Assembly: GCF_016652235.1 (NCBI RefSeq)
Contig: NZ_JAEPKU010000040.1
Coordinates: forward strand, 1 to 34,808
Reading direction: 5' to 3'
Length of the DNA stretch: 34,808 nucleotides
DNA from: Dysgonomonas sp. Marseille-P4677
Lineage (GTDB): Bacteria; Bacteroidota; Bacteroidia; Bacteroidales; Dysgonomonadaceae
The position numbers and the translations under genes are program-made. Shown one piece after another: positions 23,401 to 31,749 of this stretch. The notes beneath the pieces are model-generated. The model was not told where the DNA came from. It did no database searches and saw only the letters and a program-made list of their open reading frames with translations. Every line of letters starts with the position of its first letter. The first letter of the stretch is position 1.

Positions 23401-24167
23401 AAACCACTGCCGATAATACATTTCAAAACAAAATCGTTTTTATCACAGGAGGTGCCAATGGCATAGGCAAGGCAATTGTTACCGCATTTTGTGAGACAGG
23501 TGCTGAGGTTATTTTTTGTGATACCGATGAAGAAGCGGGACTCCGGCTATGTAAAGAACTCAACAATGTTAATTGTACTTTTTCTAAAGTTGACATTACA
23601 GATAAGGATATGTTAGTAAATCTGGTAAATAACATATTCGATGTAAAGGAAAATATAGATATTATTATCAATAATGCAGGGATCAGCAATTTTGATTCTA
23701 TACTTAATGTTTCGATAGAAGACTTTGATAAGATATTAAAAACGAATCTTCGTCCGGCGTTTATCACCGCAAAATTATTGGCTAAACATCGAGATCAAAA
23801 CAAAGAATTAAACACATACGGACGCATAATCAATATAGCTTCTACCCGTCATTTGATGAGCGAACCAGACTCTGAGGCCTATGCTGCTTCGAAAGGAGGT
23901 ATAGTTTCGCTCACTCATGCTCTCGCTATTTCTCTGAGCAAATACAATATTACGGTAAACTGTATTAGTCCGGGATGGATAGATACCGGACATTATGGAA
24001 ATCTACGCCCCATAGACCATGAGCAACATCCATCGGGACGAGTAGGCATCCCAGAAGATATTGCCCGAGCATGTCTTTTCTTATGTCATCCGGATAACAA
24101 TTTTATAAATGGAGAGAATATTATTATAGATGGAGGTATGACAAAAAAGATGATTTATGTAGAATAA
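23397..24167 (+). CDS. Short-chain dehydrogenase/reductase (SDR)
   Basis: This is a classical SDR of 256 residues. The NAD(P) loop is TGGANGIG (17-24), followed by an Asp in FCDTDEEAG that favours NAD over NADP. The NNAG motif is at 92-95, and the catalytic Ser149, Tyr162 and Lys166 occur in NIASTRH and AYAASKGG. CISPGWIDTGHYG and the closing IIIDGGMTKKM are standard. Such enzymes oxidise or reduce sugar, polyol, steroid or acyl hydroxyl groups in the cytoplasm. It overlaps the kinase gene by ATGA, so translation is coupled; a kinase-SDR pair suggests a shared small-molecule pathway, not identified. The next gene starts 30 bp on and may share the transcript. Confidence 0.9.
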   Translation: MKTTADNTFQNKIVFITGGANGIGKAIVTAFCETGAEVIFCDTDEEAGLRLCKELNNVNCTFSKVDITDKDMLVNLVNNIFDVKENIDIIINNAGISNFDSILNVSIEDFDKILKTNLRPAFITAKLLAKHRDQNKELNTYGRIINIASTRHLMSEPDSEAYAASKGGIVSLTHALAISLSKYNITVNCISPGWIDTGHYGNLRPIDHEQHPSGRVGIPEDIARACLFLCHPDNNFINGENIIIDGGMTKKMIYVE

Positions 24168-24197
24168 TTTCTTAGCTTTATAAAAATTAAATCAACC

Positions 24198-25415
24198 ATG
24201 AAACGTCTCTACACAATATTTCTTTTGCTACTTGCTACATTTCTACCGATCGTGGCATGCACTACTGCTATTATCTCGGGTAAGTATACAGTAGATGGCC
24301 GCCCTTTACTTTACAAACACAGGGATACAGACGCATTACAAAATAAAGTGATGTATTTCGATGACGGCAAATACAAATATATAGGCATAGTAAATAGTAA
24401 CGACAAATATGGGAAAGAAGTCTGGGGTGGCTACAATTCGACAGGCTTTGCCATTATGAACTCGGCCTCATACAATCTCAATCCCGAACAGGCCGGAAAA
24501 GACGAATTAGAAGGCGTAGTAATGAAACTGGCCCTACAGCAATGTGCAACTTTAGCTGACTTTGAACGTTTGCTTGATTCATTACCTAAACCAATGTATC
24601 TGAGTGCTAATTTTGGTGTAATAGATGCACTGGGAGGTGCCGCATACTACGAAACCGGCGATTACTCTTATAAAAAATTCGACGCAAATGATCCTCTTAC
24701 AGCACCCAGGGGATACCTGATCCGCACAAACTATTCTTTTTCAGGTGATAGAAATAGAGACAAAGGTATAAGCCGATATATGGCCGCTGAACCAATACTT
24801 TATCAAGCAGCATTATCCAATTCACTTTCATACAAGTTTCTATTACAAGATGTATCCCGTAATCTCAAGCATGGATTAACCGGAACAAACCTATATAATA
24901 ATATACCTTTAAATAACGACAAACCTATATATGTTCCTTTCCGAGACTTTATCCCACGTTATTCAACATCGTCAGTCATAGTAGTTCAGGGAACAAAAGG
25001 AGATGAACCTCCGGCTCTTACAACTATGTGGACTATACTAGGCTCGCCGCTTACATCAGTTGCTATACCAGTATGGCTAAATAAGAATAACATTTATCCA
25101 TCTATCTTAATAGCCGAAAGATCGGAGAATGCAGACCTCTGCAATTGGTCTCTATTTCTAAAAAAAGAACTTTTTCCTATTTCGGTTGGGGAAGGTAATG
25201 ATTACATTAATTTGGCGGCTCTTCTCACCTCAAATCAAACAGGAATATTACAAAAAATAAAACCTATAGAAAATCTCATTTTAGAAAATGGAAATTCTTT
25301 ATTAGAAAAATGGCGAAAAAATGAACAATTAACCTCAGAGTTAAAAGATTTCTATAATCAGATAGACAATTATGTGAGTGAGTTTTATTTAAATGAATTA
25401 AAAGATGATAAATAA
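24198..25415 (+). CDS. Exported Ntn-type linear amide C-N hydrolase
   Basis: Residues 1-20 are a signal sequence ending FLPIVA, so cleavage before Cys21 gives a mature N-terminus CTTAIISGKYTVDGRPLLYK. This is the form seen in N-terminal-nucleophile hydrolases (C45/C59/C69 groups: acyl-CoA:6-APA acyltransferase-like, bile-salt hydrolase and dipeptidase relatives), where the exposed Cys attacks amide bonds. YKHRDTD supplies the conserved Arg/Asp next to the nucleophile, and GYNSTGFAIMNSAS and PRGYLIRTNYSF are typical inner strands. The same IVAC also fits a lipobox, which would block the Cys amine; see findings. 405 residues. The substrate (N-acyl amide, peptide or bile salt-like) is not readable. 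It lies 30 bp after the SDR. Confidence 0.78.
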   Translation: MKRLYTIFLLLLATFLPIVACTTAIISGKYTVDGRPLLYKHRDTDALQNKVMYFDDGKYKYIGIVNSNDKYGKEVWGGYNSTGFAIMNSASYNLNPEQAGKDELEGVVMKLALQQCATLADFERLLDSLPKPMYLSANFGVIDALGGAAYYETGDYSYKKFDANDPLTAPRGYLIRTNYSFSGDRNRDKGISRYMAAEPILYQAALSNSLSYKFLLQDVSRNLKHGLTGTNLYNNIPLNNDKPIYVPFRDFIPRYSTSSVIVVQGTKGDEPPALTTMWTILGSPLTSVAIPVWLNKNNIYPSILIAERSENADLCNWSLFLKKELFPISVGEGNDYINLAALLTSNQTGILQKIKPIENLILENGNSLLEKWRKNEQLTSELKDFYNQIDNYVSEFYLNELKDDK

Positions 25416-25661
25416 TAATACTCAGCTGATAAACAAACAGTATACACATAATTCGAAAGATTATATATGTTTTTATTAAGAGCTGTAATCCTAATCTTAA
25501 TACCAGTCTCTGGCATTATATATTCGAACTCTGTAAAATATAATAATCTTGCCTAATTTTTGCGAATATATTATAAGTAAAAACCTTTAATTTCACTTTT
25601 TGATTTGTAACAATAAAAAAATACTTTATAATAAAGGTTCGCAATAAATAGGATATGAAAT

Positions 25662-25696
25662 ATTAATGTTAAATTTGGAGTTATTTTAACATTAAT
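25662..25696. promoter_or_regulatory. 12-bp palindrome upstream of the TonB-dependent receptor
   Basis: ATTAATGTTAAA (25662-25673) and its exact reverse complement (25685-25696) flank 11 bp, ending 17 bp before the receptor start. It overlaps an exact TAnnTTTG octamer (TAAATTTG, 25670-25677). Another possible promoter, TTTG (25599-25602), 19 bp, TACTTTAT (25622-25629), lies upstream. The layout suits an operator at or just after a promoter; a leader hairpin covering the start region is the alternative. The remainder of the 298-bp gap shows nothing else. Confidence 0.45.
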
Positions 25697-25713
25697 TCGA
25701 TTAACCATAGTCC

Positions 25714-28134
25714 ATGAAAAAGATACGCCCAAGTCTTTTAACGATTTTATTTTTTATTAGCTTACTAATTTCTGCAGCACCTTCCTCGCCTAGAATCAGA
25801 GGAAAGATTATTGAGTCTGGAACAAATACAGTTCTTGAATTTGCTGATGTTATTCTTTTCGAAAAAAATAATCCGACTCCGATAGCCCATACATACTCGG
25901 AAAGAGATGGTAGTTTTTCATTCATCGAAATAAAAGATGGGGAATACAATTTATTAGTCAAACTAGTCGGCTACGATCTATACAACGGTTCCGGCATAAT
26001 ACTCACTACATCTTCAAGAATCGACTTAGGTATTGTAGAACTTAAACCCTTAGAAATAGGACTATCGGAAGTCATTATAGAAGCACAAAAAAGACAAGTT
26101 ATCTACAAACTCGACAAAAAAATAATAGACGCATCTTCAAACATTATGGCTAGCGGAGGTTCAGCTGTCGACATCCTATCGAATACTCCATCTATACGTG
26201 TTGATGTAGAGGGAGAAGTCACATTTAGGGGAAGTAGCGGATTTTCTGTGTATATAGATGGCAAACCCAGTCCATTCAAAGGAACACAAGCTTTAGAACA
26301 AATTCCGGCAGGTCAGATAGACAATATCGAAATCATTACAACGCCATCGGCCCGACATGATACAGAAGGTGATGTTGGTATCATTAATATCATCACCAAA
26401 CGAAATATGGGCCATGGACTGAGTGGTATGGTCAATATAAGCGGCAGTACTGTCCTCTCAAACAGCTTCGACTTCCTTATAAACCAGCAAAACAAGCATT
26501 CAAGATGGTTTATAGGTGGCGTTTGGAGCCAACCTATCCGCAAAAGTAGCTTCGATCAGCAGAAAACAACAATTGTACGTGATACAACTACTGTCTCTCA
26601 CTCCAATGGTCCCCGTGAAGGAAAAAATACTAATTACTCCATAAAAGGAGGATGGGCATACGCACTTCCAAAGACTGAAATAAGCCTTGATGGAGAAATA
26701 GGATATGCCAAAAGAGCTCGAAAAGGCGATCTATTTTATACCGAAGAACGTTCTGATGCAAAAGGAATATTTGAGCAGGGAATATACAATAGCCGTGACG
26801 ATTATGATCTACATGAAACCTATTATCAAGGAACTGTTGCATTTAATCACAAATTCGACGAAAAAGGGCATTTATTAACAGGGAGCTTTTATCTCAAATA
26901 TGGAGGTGATGCATTAGAATACTTCCAAAGCGACTTATTCGATTTGGATAATCAACGCCAACAAGGGCATCGAGCATGGGAAGACGAACATCGTTGGACT
27001 GTACGTGGCAATTTGGATTATATCCTGCCTTACAGCAAAACAGGAGCTTTGGAAGCCGGATACCAATACTTCTCATATCTGGAAGATGGCGATTATAGCA
27101 TGCAATCTTGGGATCCGTCAAAAAAAGAATTTTATTGGCGCAACGACATCTATAATACATTCTATTTTCAACGAGGAATAAACTCCATATATATTATAGG
27201 ATCTGAAAGTTATAAATCACTCGATTTACAAGTAGGAATACGAGGTGAACATACTCATCAGGTATTGAGAAGCTCGAAAGAATGGGCTAACCGTACAGTA
27301 AACCGTTTCGAAGTATTCCCATCTGTTCATTTAGGTTATACATTCCCTAACGACCATAAAATAACAGCGTCCTTTTCGAGACGAACAACAAGACCTGAGC
27401 TTTTCTTTATGGAACCTTATATTACCTATCGCGATTATTATTCAGCAGAAATAGGAAATCCTGATATTCGTCCGGAATATATTAATTCTTATGAATTGAA
27501 CTATAAAAAAAATATCGACAACCATACTATTTCGACAATATTGTTTTATAGAAACAGAAAAGACAAAATTGAACGGCTGCGGATTCCGTACGAAGCAGGG
27601 GTCACTCTCGATTCGATGGCAAATGTCGGACACGACCGTTCGATGGGACTTGAATTAAATGGGCAACTGCAGCCTCTACGCTGGTGGAGTACAACGATAA
27701 ATGGTAACCTGTATAGTTACAAAGTAGAGAATGAGTACAAAACCGATGGCTATAATGAGAAAAGTACAAACTACGATATAGCCTGGAATAACTCTTTCGA
27801 TCTTGGTAAATACACAAAAATACAATTCGATGCCAACTTTGTCGGACCGACTGTAACCACGCAAGGAAAAGCCGCTTCGTTTTGGTACGCAAATTTTGCG
27901 ATCAGACAACAGTTATTCAACAGAAAACTAACATCTGTACTTAGTTTCCGCGATGTATTCAATTCAGCACGTTATACTAGCGATATTAATACAGCTAACC
28001 TACAATCGGTAACACACATTCGTCCTAAATATCCGTTAATAAATCTTACTCTAAGTTACACATTTAATAATTTCAAGCGGAAAACAAGTGATGGAAAAAC
28101 TAGTCACGACTTATTTGAGGGAACCAATCACTAG
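25714..28134 (+). CDS. TonB-dependent outer-membrane receptor (OMP_b-brl_3 type)
   Basis: 806 residues. Signal peptide (about 1-22), then a carboxypeptidase-regulatory-like domain (about 28-110, IRGKIIESGTNTVLEFADVILF), a plug domain (about 130-215, with VDILSNTPSIRVDVEGEVTFRG, VYIDGKPSPF and IEIITTPSARHDTEGDVGIINI), and a barrel of the outer-membrane beta-barrel family 3 type with TASFSRRTTRPELFFMEPYITYRD and NPDIRPEYINSYELNY. This last block is the family's signature. It is not a SusC protein and has no SusD partner, so it is more likely to carry an iron complex, cofactor, peptide or similar than a PUL glycan. Unlike most barrels, it has a hydrophilic tail (KRKTSDGKTSHDLFEGTNH) after the last strand. 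It has its own upstream region with a palindrome. Confidence 0.93.
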   Translation: MKKIRPSLLTILFFISLLISAAPSSPRIRGKIIESGTNTVLEFADVILFEKNNPTPIAHTYSERDGSFSFIEIKDGEYNLLVKLVGYDLYNGSGIILTTSSRIDLGIVELKPLEIGLSEVIIEAQKRQVIYKLDKKIIDASSNIMASGGSAVDILSNTPSIRVDVEGEVTFRGSSGFSVYIDGKPSPFKGTQALEQIPAGQIDNIEIITTPSARHDTEGDVGIINIITKRNMGHGLSGMVNISGSTVLSNSFDFLINQQNKHSRWFIGGVWSQPIRKSSFDQQKTTIVRDTTTVSHSNGPREGKNTNYSIKGGWAYALPKTEISLDGEIGYAKRARKGDLFYTEERSDAKGIFEQGIYNSRDDYDLHETYYQGTVAFNHKFDEKGHLLTGSFYLKYGGDALEYFQSDLFDLDNQRQQGHRAWEDEHRWTVRGNLDYILPYSKTGALEAGYQYFSYLEDGDYSMQSWDPSKKEFYWRNDIYNTFYFQRGINSIYIIGSESYKSLDLQVGIRGEHTHQVLRSSKEWANRTVNRFEVFPSVHLGYTFPNDHKITASFSRRTTRPELFFMEPYITYRDYYSAEIGNPDIRPEYINSYELNYKKNIDNHTISTILFYRNRKDKIERLRIPYEAGVTLDSMANVGHDRSMGLELNGQLQPLRWWSTTINGNLYSYKVENEYKTDGYNEKSTNYDIAWNNSFDLGKYTKIQFDANFVGPTVTTQGKAASFWYANFAIRQQLFNRKLTSVLSFRDVFNSARYTSDINTANLQSVTHIRPKYPLINLTLSYTFNNFKRKTSDGKTSHDLFEGTNH

Positions 28135-28181
28135 CCTATATTAATTTCTTATCTTTACCTTAAATATAAAACACTGATACT

Positions 28182-29534
28182 ATGTTATACGATATTGCTA
28201 TTATTGGCGGCGGACCAGCAGGATATACTGCTGCTGAACGAGCTGCAGCAAATGGATTAAAAGTCATTCTTTTTGAAAAAAACGCACTGGGTGGAGTCTG
28301 CCTAAACGAAGGTTGCATACCAACCAAAACATTACTATACTCTGCTAAGAATCTAGATAATATAAAGAATTCTTCAAAATATGGAATTTCGGTAGAAGGG
28401 GAAACGACCTTCGATCTAAACAAAATTATTGCACGAAAACAAAAAACAGTCCGTAAGCTTGTCGCAGGCATTAAACAGAAGATGAATGCGCATGAAGTTA
28501 CGGTAGTAAACGGAGAAGCGACTATTAACGGAGAGGATGATAATCAAAACATTCTTATATCTTGCAATGAAGAAATCATTAAGGCTAAAAAGCTTTTGCT
28601 ATGTACTGGATCGGAAACAATAATACCTCCGATAAAAGGACTAAAAGATAGCCCATACTGGACATCTAAAGAGGCGTTAGACAATAAAGAATTACCAAAT
28701 TCTCTAGCTATTATCGGAGGAGGAGTTATCGGTGTAGAATTTGCATCTTTCTTTAACAGTTTGGGAGTAAAAGTCAGCGTTATAGAAATGCTGCCCGAAA
28801 TATTAGGGGCAATGGATAAAGAATTATCCGCTATGCTCCGAACCGAATACACAAAAAAAGGTATTGATTTTCATCTCAACACTAAAGTTATAGAAGTAAA
28901 AAACAATGAGGTGATAATAGAAAAAGATGGGGAACAATCTAGTATAGAGACCTCACAAATATTACTGAGCACAGGGAGAAGACCAATCACGACAAATCTA
29001 AATCTGGATAAACTGAATATAGAGATGTTCGGTAATGGAGTAAAAGTCAATGAATTTATGAATACCTCACATCCTAATGTCTATGCATGTGGAGATATTA
29101 CCGGACATTCCCTATTAGCTCACACTGCTGTACGAGAAGCTGAAGTAGCCATAAACCATATTTTAGACAAGGATGACCATATGAGTTACAAAGCTATTCC
29201 CGGTGTGGTATATACCAATCCTGAGATAGCCGGCACAGGCCAAACAGAAGAGGAATTAACCACGAAAGAGGTCAAATATTCGGTATTGAAATTACCAATG
29301 GCCTACTCTGGGCGTTTTGTTGCTGAAAATGAATTAGGCAACGGAGTCTGTAAACTAATAATTAATGATGACGACAAAATAATCGGCTGCCATATGTTAG
29401 GTAATCCGGCATCAGAATTAATTGTTATTGCAGGGATCGCTATTGAAAAAGGTTTTACAATAGACGAATTTCAGAAAATCGTATTTCCTCATCCTACAGT
29501 AGGGGAGATTATTCATGAAACATTATTTACATAA
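28182..29534 (+). CDS. lpdA: Dihydrolipoyl dehydrogenase (E3)
   Basis: It reoxidises dihydrolipoamide of 2-oxoacid dehydrogenase or glycine-cleavage complexes, passing electrons through FAD to NAD. In order: FAD-binding GGGPAGYTAA (9-18), the redox disulfide Cys40/Cys45 in GGVCLNEGCIPTK, the NAD-binding IIGGGVIGVEFASFF, the second FAD contact VYACGDITG, and the dimer-domain HPTVGEIIHE, whose His-Glu pair is the acid/base of E3. 450 residues is normal. FPHPTVGE replaces the usual HAHPTLSE, a small change. No E1, E2, lipoate or glycine-cleavage genes are near, so it stands alone. 47 bp separate it from the receptor gene. Confidence 0.93.
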   Translation: MLYDIAIIGGGPAGYTAAERAAANGLKVILFEKNALGGVCLNEGCIPTKTLLYSAKNLDNIKNSSKYGISVEGETTFDLNKIIARKQKTVRKLVAGIKQKMNAHEVTVVNGEATINGEDDNQNILISCNEEIIKAKKLLLCTGSETIIPPIKGLKDSPYWTSKEALDNKELPNSLAIIGGGVIGVEFASFFNSLGVKVSVIEMLPEILGAMDKELSAMLRTEYTKKGIDFHLNTKVIEVKNNEVIIEKDGEQSSIETSQILLSTGRRPITTNLNLDKLNIEMFGNGVKVNEFMNTSHPNVYACGDITGHSLLAHTAVREAEVAINHILDKDDHMSYKAIPGVVYTNPEIAGTGQTEEELTTKEVKYSVLKLPMAYSGRFVAENELGNGVCKLIINDDDKIIGCHMLGNPASELIVIAGIAIEKGFTIDEFQKIVFPHPTVGEIIHETLFT

Positions 29535-29611
29535 AATAAAAAGTATTTAAAGAGAGCTACAGAACAAACCATTCATCATCTATATTTGTTAATATTTTAA
29601 ACAATGGGATC

Positions 29612-30148
29612 ATGAAACAGGTATTATTTGTACTAATACTAATATCTTTGACTTTAGCAGGCTGTAAGACACAAAAAGATCCGGCTAAAGCCGCAGCTAA
29701 AGAAAGGGAACAAAAAATATGGTTTGACAAAGCTGTTCAGGCTTTGAATGATCGGGAGTTCGTACTTGAAGCAGATCGTATTACATTTAAGTACGGACAC
29801 TTTACTTATGTAAATGCCAATACAAATTTTGTCTCCATGCACGGTGATAAAGCGACTATTCAAATGGCGTTTAATTCACCTTATGCAGGCCCTAACGGTA
29901 TCGGAGGTATTACAGTCGATGGCACAGCATCAAATGTAAAAATGGTTACAGATAAAAAAGGAAATATAACCTTTACGATGGGGGTTATAGGAGTGGGAGT
30001 ATCTGCTACTGTAACTATTCAAATGATTAATGGGACGAATCAGTGTTCTGCCACAATCAATCCTAATTTCAATAGCAACCGGATAACATTTACAGGAAAA
30101 TTATATCAAGAGGCGGACTCTGATATATTTAAAGGAAGAGCTTTATAA
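29612..30148 (+). CDS. DUF4251-family lipoprotein
   Basis: The lipobox LTLAGC puts the lipid on Cys18. After an Ala/Lys-rich linker (KDPAKAAAKEREQK) the conserved domain spans about 35-175: ALNDREFVLEADRITF, a VNANTNFVSMHGDKATIQ strand, PYAGPNGIGGITVDG and NPNFNSNRITFTGKL. These blocks are diagnostic of DUF4251, small envelope lipoproteins common in Bacteroidales. Structure and position suggest a lipid- or cell-wall-associated beta-sandwich, but no function is established. 178 residues is typical. It stands alone, 77 bp after lpdA and followed by a terminator, and may share the lpdA transcript. Confidence 0.9.
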   Translation: MKQVLFVLILISLTLAGCKTQKDPAKAAAKEREQKIWFDKAVQALNDREFVLEADRITFKYGHFTYVNANTNFVSMHGDKATIQMAFNSPYAGPNGIGGITVDGTASNVKMVTDKKGNITFTMGVIGVGVSATVTIQMINGTNQCSATINPNFNSNRITFTGKLYQEADSDIFKGRAL

Positions 30149-30170
30149 GAGACTATTGAATAAAATAAAA

Positions 30171-30198
30171 AACGAGGATGTACATTTACACCCTCGTT
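30171..30198 (+). terminator. Terminator after the DUF4251 lipoprotein gene
   Basis: AACGAGGATGTA pairs with TACACCCTCGTT around the loop CATT, twelve positions with one A-C mismatch. The T-tract after it is poor. An A-rich run before it would make it work better on the minus strand. Confidence 0.65.
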
Positions 30199-30356
30199 CT
30201 AAACATAAAGCCTATTTTTTAAAGGTATTTATAATTGCTTTAAACTTTAAAATAAAGTAACTTTTATAATACCTATAACTTATATATCCAAAAACAATAT
30301 TTATAAGTTCCTGAATTAGTGTATTAAAAATGACATCGCATATAACCTTTCCAGAA

Positions 30357-30400
30357 CAATAAAGGCTATATATCTAGTCGATAAATAGCCTTTATATTGT
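30357..30400 (-). terminator. Hairpin downstream of tRNA-Lys
   Basis: ATAAAGGCTAT (30359-30369) and its exact complement (30385-30395) form an 11-bp stem around 15 nt, extended outward by ACAAT/ATTGT with a small bulge. It begins about 9 nt beyond the tRNA 3' end, where a tRNA terminator is expected, although the U-run is short. Confidence 0.55.
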
Positions 30401-30408
30401 CGTTTCTG

Positions 30409-30481
30409 TGACCCCGGAGGGGCTCGAACCCTCGACCCATTGATTAAGAGTCAATTGCTCTACCAGCTGAGCTACGGAGTC
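30409..30481 (-). tRNA. tRNA-Lys (CTT)
   Basis: The 73-nt cloverleaf has acceptor GACTCCG pairing with CGGGGTC (one T-G pair), discriminator A, anticodon loop CTCTTAA between ATTGA and TCAAT, and T loop TTCGAGC. The anticodon CTT reads Lys AAG. CCA is not encoded. Confidence 0.97.
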
Positions 30482-30493
30482 ATTTGATGTGTG

Positions 30494-30525
30494 CAAAAGT
30501 ATAACAATTATTCTTTTTAGGGAAA
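30494..30525 (-). promoter_or_regulatory. Promoter of tRNA-Lys
   Basis: On the minus strand: TTTC (30522-30525), 20 bp, TACTTTTG (30494-30501) followed by C. The -7 box is exact, the upstream box is three of four. It starts 12 bp before the mature tRNA end. Confidence 0.6.
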
Positions 30526-30554
30526 TTTTTGAAGAATAAAGTCTAAAAAAATAC

Positions 30555-30562
30555 TACTTTTG
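30555..30562 (+). promoter_or_regulatory. Probable -7 box of queC-queF
   Basis: TACTTTTG is an exact TAnnTTTG match and would start transcription near 30569, leaving a 57-nt leader. A TTTG lies upstream (30528-30531) but at 23 bp, a little far from the usual 19-20. Confidence 0.4.
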
Positions 30563-30585
30563 TATTCGAAAGGTCAATACCTTCC

Positions 30586-30620
30586 CGTGTAGCTTAGGAT
30601 GAACCACGTAAAAAACAAAG
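30586..30620 (+). promoter_or_regulatory. Possible preQ1-I-like riboswitch (H-type pseudoknot) in the queC leader
   Basis: Stem 1 is CGTG (30586-30589) with CACG (30605-30608). The loop offers CTTAG (30593-30597), which can pair four of five with CAAAG (30616-30620). Between them runs the A-rich strand TAAAAAA (30609-30615). The last loop base before the 3' side of stem 1 is C, the place of the ligand-pairing C in class I preQ1 aptamers. The 3' pseudoknot strand ends 5 nt before the queC start at 30626, where it could block ribosome entry. The first stem is only 4 bp and I cannot run a covariance model, so this is tentative. Confidence 0.35.
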
Positions 30621-30625
30621 AATAC

Positions 30626-31282
30626 ATGAATAATAAAGAATCGGCTTTGGTCTTGTTTTCGGGTGGACAAGATTCAACAACATGCCTCTATTGGGCAATA
30701 AAGAACTTCTCTTCAGTTCGCACTTTATGTTTCACTTATGGTCAGCGCCATTCGAAAGAGATAGAAGTAGCACAAGCAATAGCAGAGAAAGCTAATATTC
30801 CATTCCAGTTATTGGATGCATCTATTATCAGTCAATTATCAGTCAATTCACTGACTAGTGATATCGTAATGGATCAGGAAAAACCACAAGATTCGTATCC
30901 GAATACATTTGTTCCGGGACGTAACTTGTTATTCCTTACCTTTGCAGCAGTCATTGCTCGATCACATGGTATTCGTCATATTATAACAGGTGTTTCTGAA
31001 GCCGATTACAGTGGTTATCCCGACTGTAGAGATACATTTATCTTGTCGGCTAATGCGTCTATTAATTTAGCTATGGATGAACATTTTCAGATTCATACAC
31101 CGCTGATGTGGAGAGATAAGACTGCCGTATGGCAGTTAGCAGACGAACTCGGTGTTTTTAATATTGTACGTACTCAAACTTTGACATGTTACAATGGTAT
31201 AATAGCGGATGGTTGTGGTCAATGTCCGGCATGTAAGTTGCGCAAACATGGACTAGATAATTATTTAAAAACAAAGGAATAA
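30626..31282 (+). CDS. queC: 7-cyano-7-deazaguanine synthase QueC
   Basis: It converts 7-carboxy-7-deazaguanine to preQ0 with ATP and ammonia, in queuosine biosynthesis for tRNA. The PP-loop is [16 protein letters not shown] near the N-terminus. [15 protein letters not shown] and [16 protein letters not shown] are standard QueC blocks, and the C-terminal zinc site is [23 protein letters not shown] with four cysteines. The start at 30626 ([14 protein letters not shown], 218 residues) is preferred over the ATG at 30599, because homologues begin just before the PP-loop strand and because the upstream ATG lies within the putative leader structure. The stop overlaps the queF start (TAATG), so the two are translated together. 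Confidence 0.96.
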   Translation: MNNKESALVLFSGGQDSTTCLYWAIKNFSSVRTLCFTYGQRHSKEIEVAQAIAEKANIPFQLLDASIISQLSVNSLTSDIVMDQEKPQDSYPNTFVPGRNLLFLTFAAVIARSHGIRHIITGVSEADYSGYPDCRDTFILSANASINLAMDEHFQIHTPLMWRDKTAVWQLADELGVFNIVRTQTLTCYNGIIADGCGQCPACKLRKHGLDNYLKTKE

Positions 31283-31749
31283 TGAAGATAGAAGGATTAA
31301 GTCATCTCGGTGCAAAAACCGAATACAAAGATGATTATGCTCCGGAGGTACTGGAAGCATTTGAGAATAAACATCAGGGAAATGATTATTGGGTAACATT
31401 CAACTGTCCCGAGTTTACTAGCCTTTGTCCAATAACAGGCCAGCCTGACTTTGCAACAATACACATCAACTATATACCCGATGTGAAAATGGTAGAAAGT
31501 AAAAGCCTTAAACTATATATGTTTAGTTTCCGTAATCATGGGGCTTTTCATGAAGATTGCGTAAACATCATAATGAAAGACCTTATAAAGTTAATGGATC
31601 CGAAATATATAGAGGTTGTTGGTATCTTTACTCCTCGGGGAGGAATCAGTATATATCCATATTGTAATTATGGGCGTCTTGGAACTAAATACGAAATGGC
31701 TGCGAGAGAGAGGCTGCTAAGTCACAATCCACAACAAACCTACAAGTAA
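31282..31749 (+). CDS. queF: NADPH-dependent 7-cyano-7-deazaguanine reductase QueF
   Basis: It reduces the nitrile of preQ0 to the amine preQ1, the step after QueC. This is the short single-domain (YkvM) type of 155 residues. Cys49 in [15 protein letters not shown] forms the thioimide with substrate, with Asp56 nearby. [22 protein letters not shown] carries the QueF motif (about 71-78) that binds NADPH, followed by the substrate-binding His/Glu region. It starts within the queC stop codon. Its own stop (31747-31749) abuts the stop of the convergent MATE gene with no base between, and no terminator is visible at the join. Confidence 0.96.
   Translation: MKIEGLSHLGAKTEYKDDYAPEVLEAFENKHQGNDYWVTFNCPEFTSLCPITGQPDFATIHINYIPDVKMVESKSLKLYMFSFRNHGAFHEDCVNIIMKDLIKLMDPKYIEVVGIFTPRGGISIYPYCNYGRLGTKYEMAARERLLSHNPQQTYK

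Noticed and set aside
27602-27962. Several overlapping minus-strand frames inside the TonB receptor gene
   Set aside because: All are antisense to the conserved barrel region and have no family signals.
29545-29560. AAAGAGAGCTACAG after lpdA resembling the terminator arm at 22163
   Set aside because: Only one arm is present and no complementary strand follows, so it forms no hairpin; probably a chance match.
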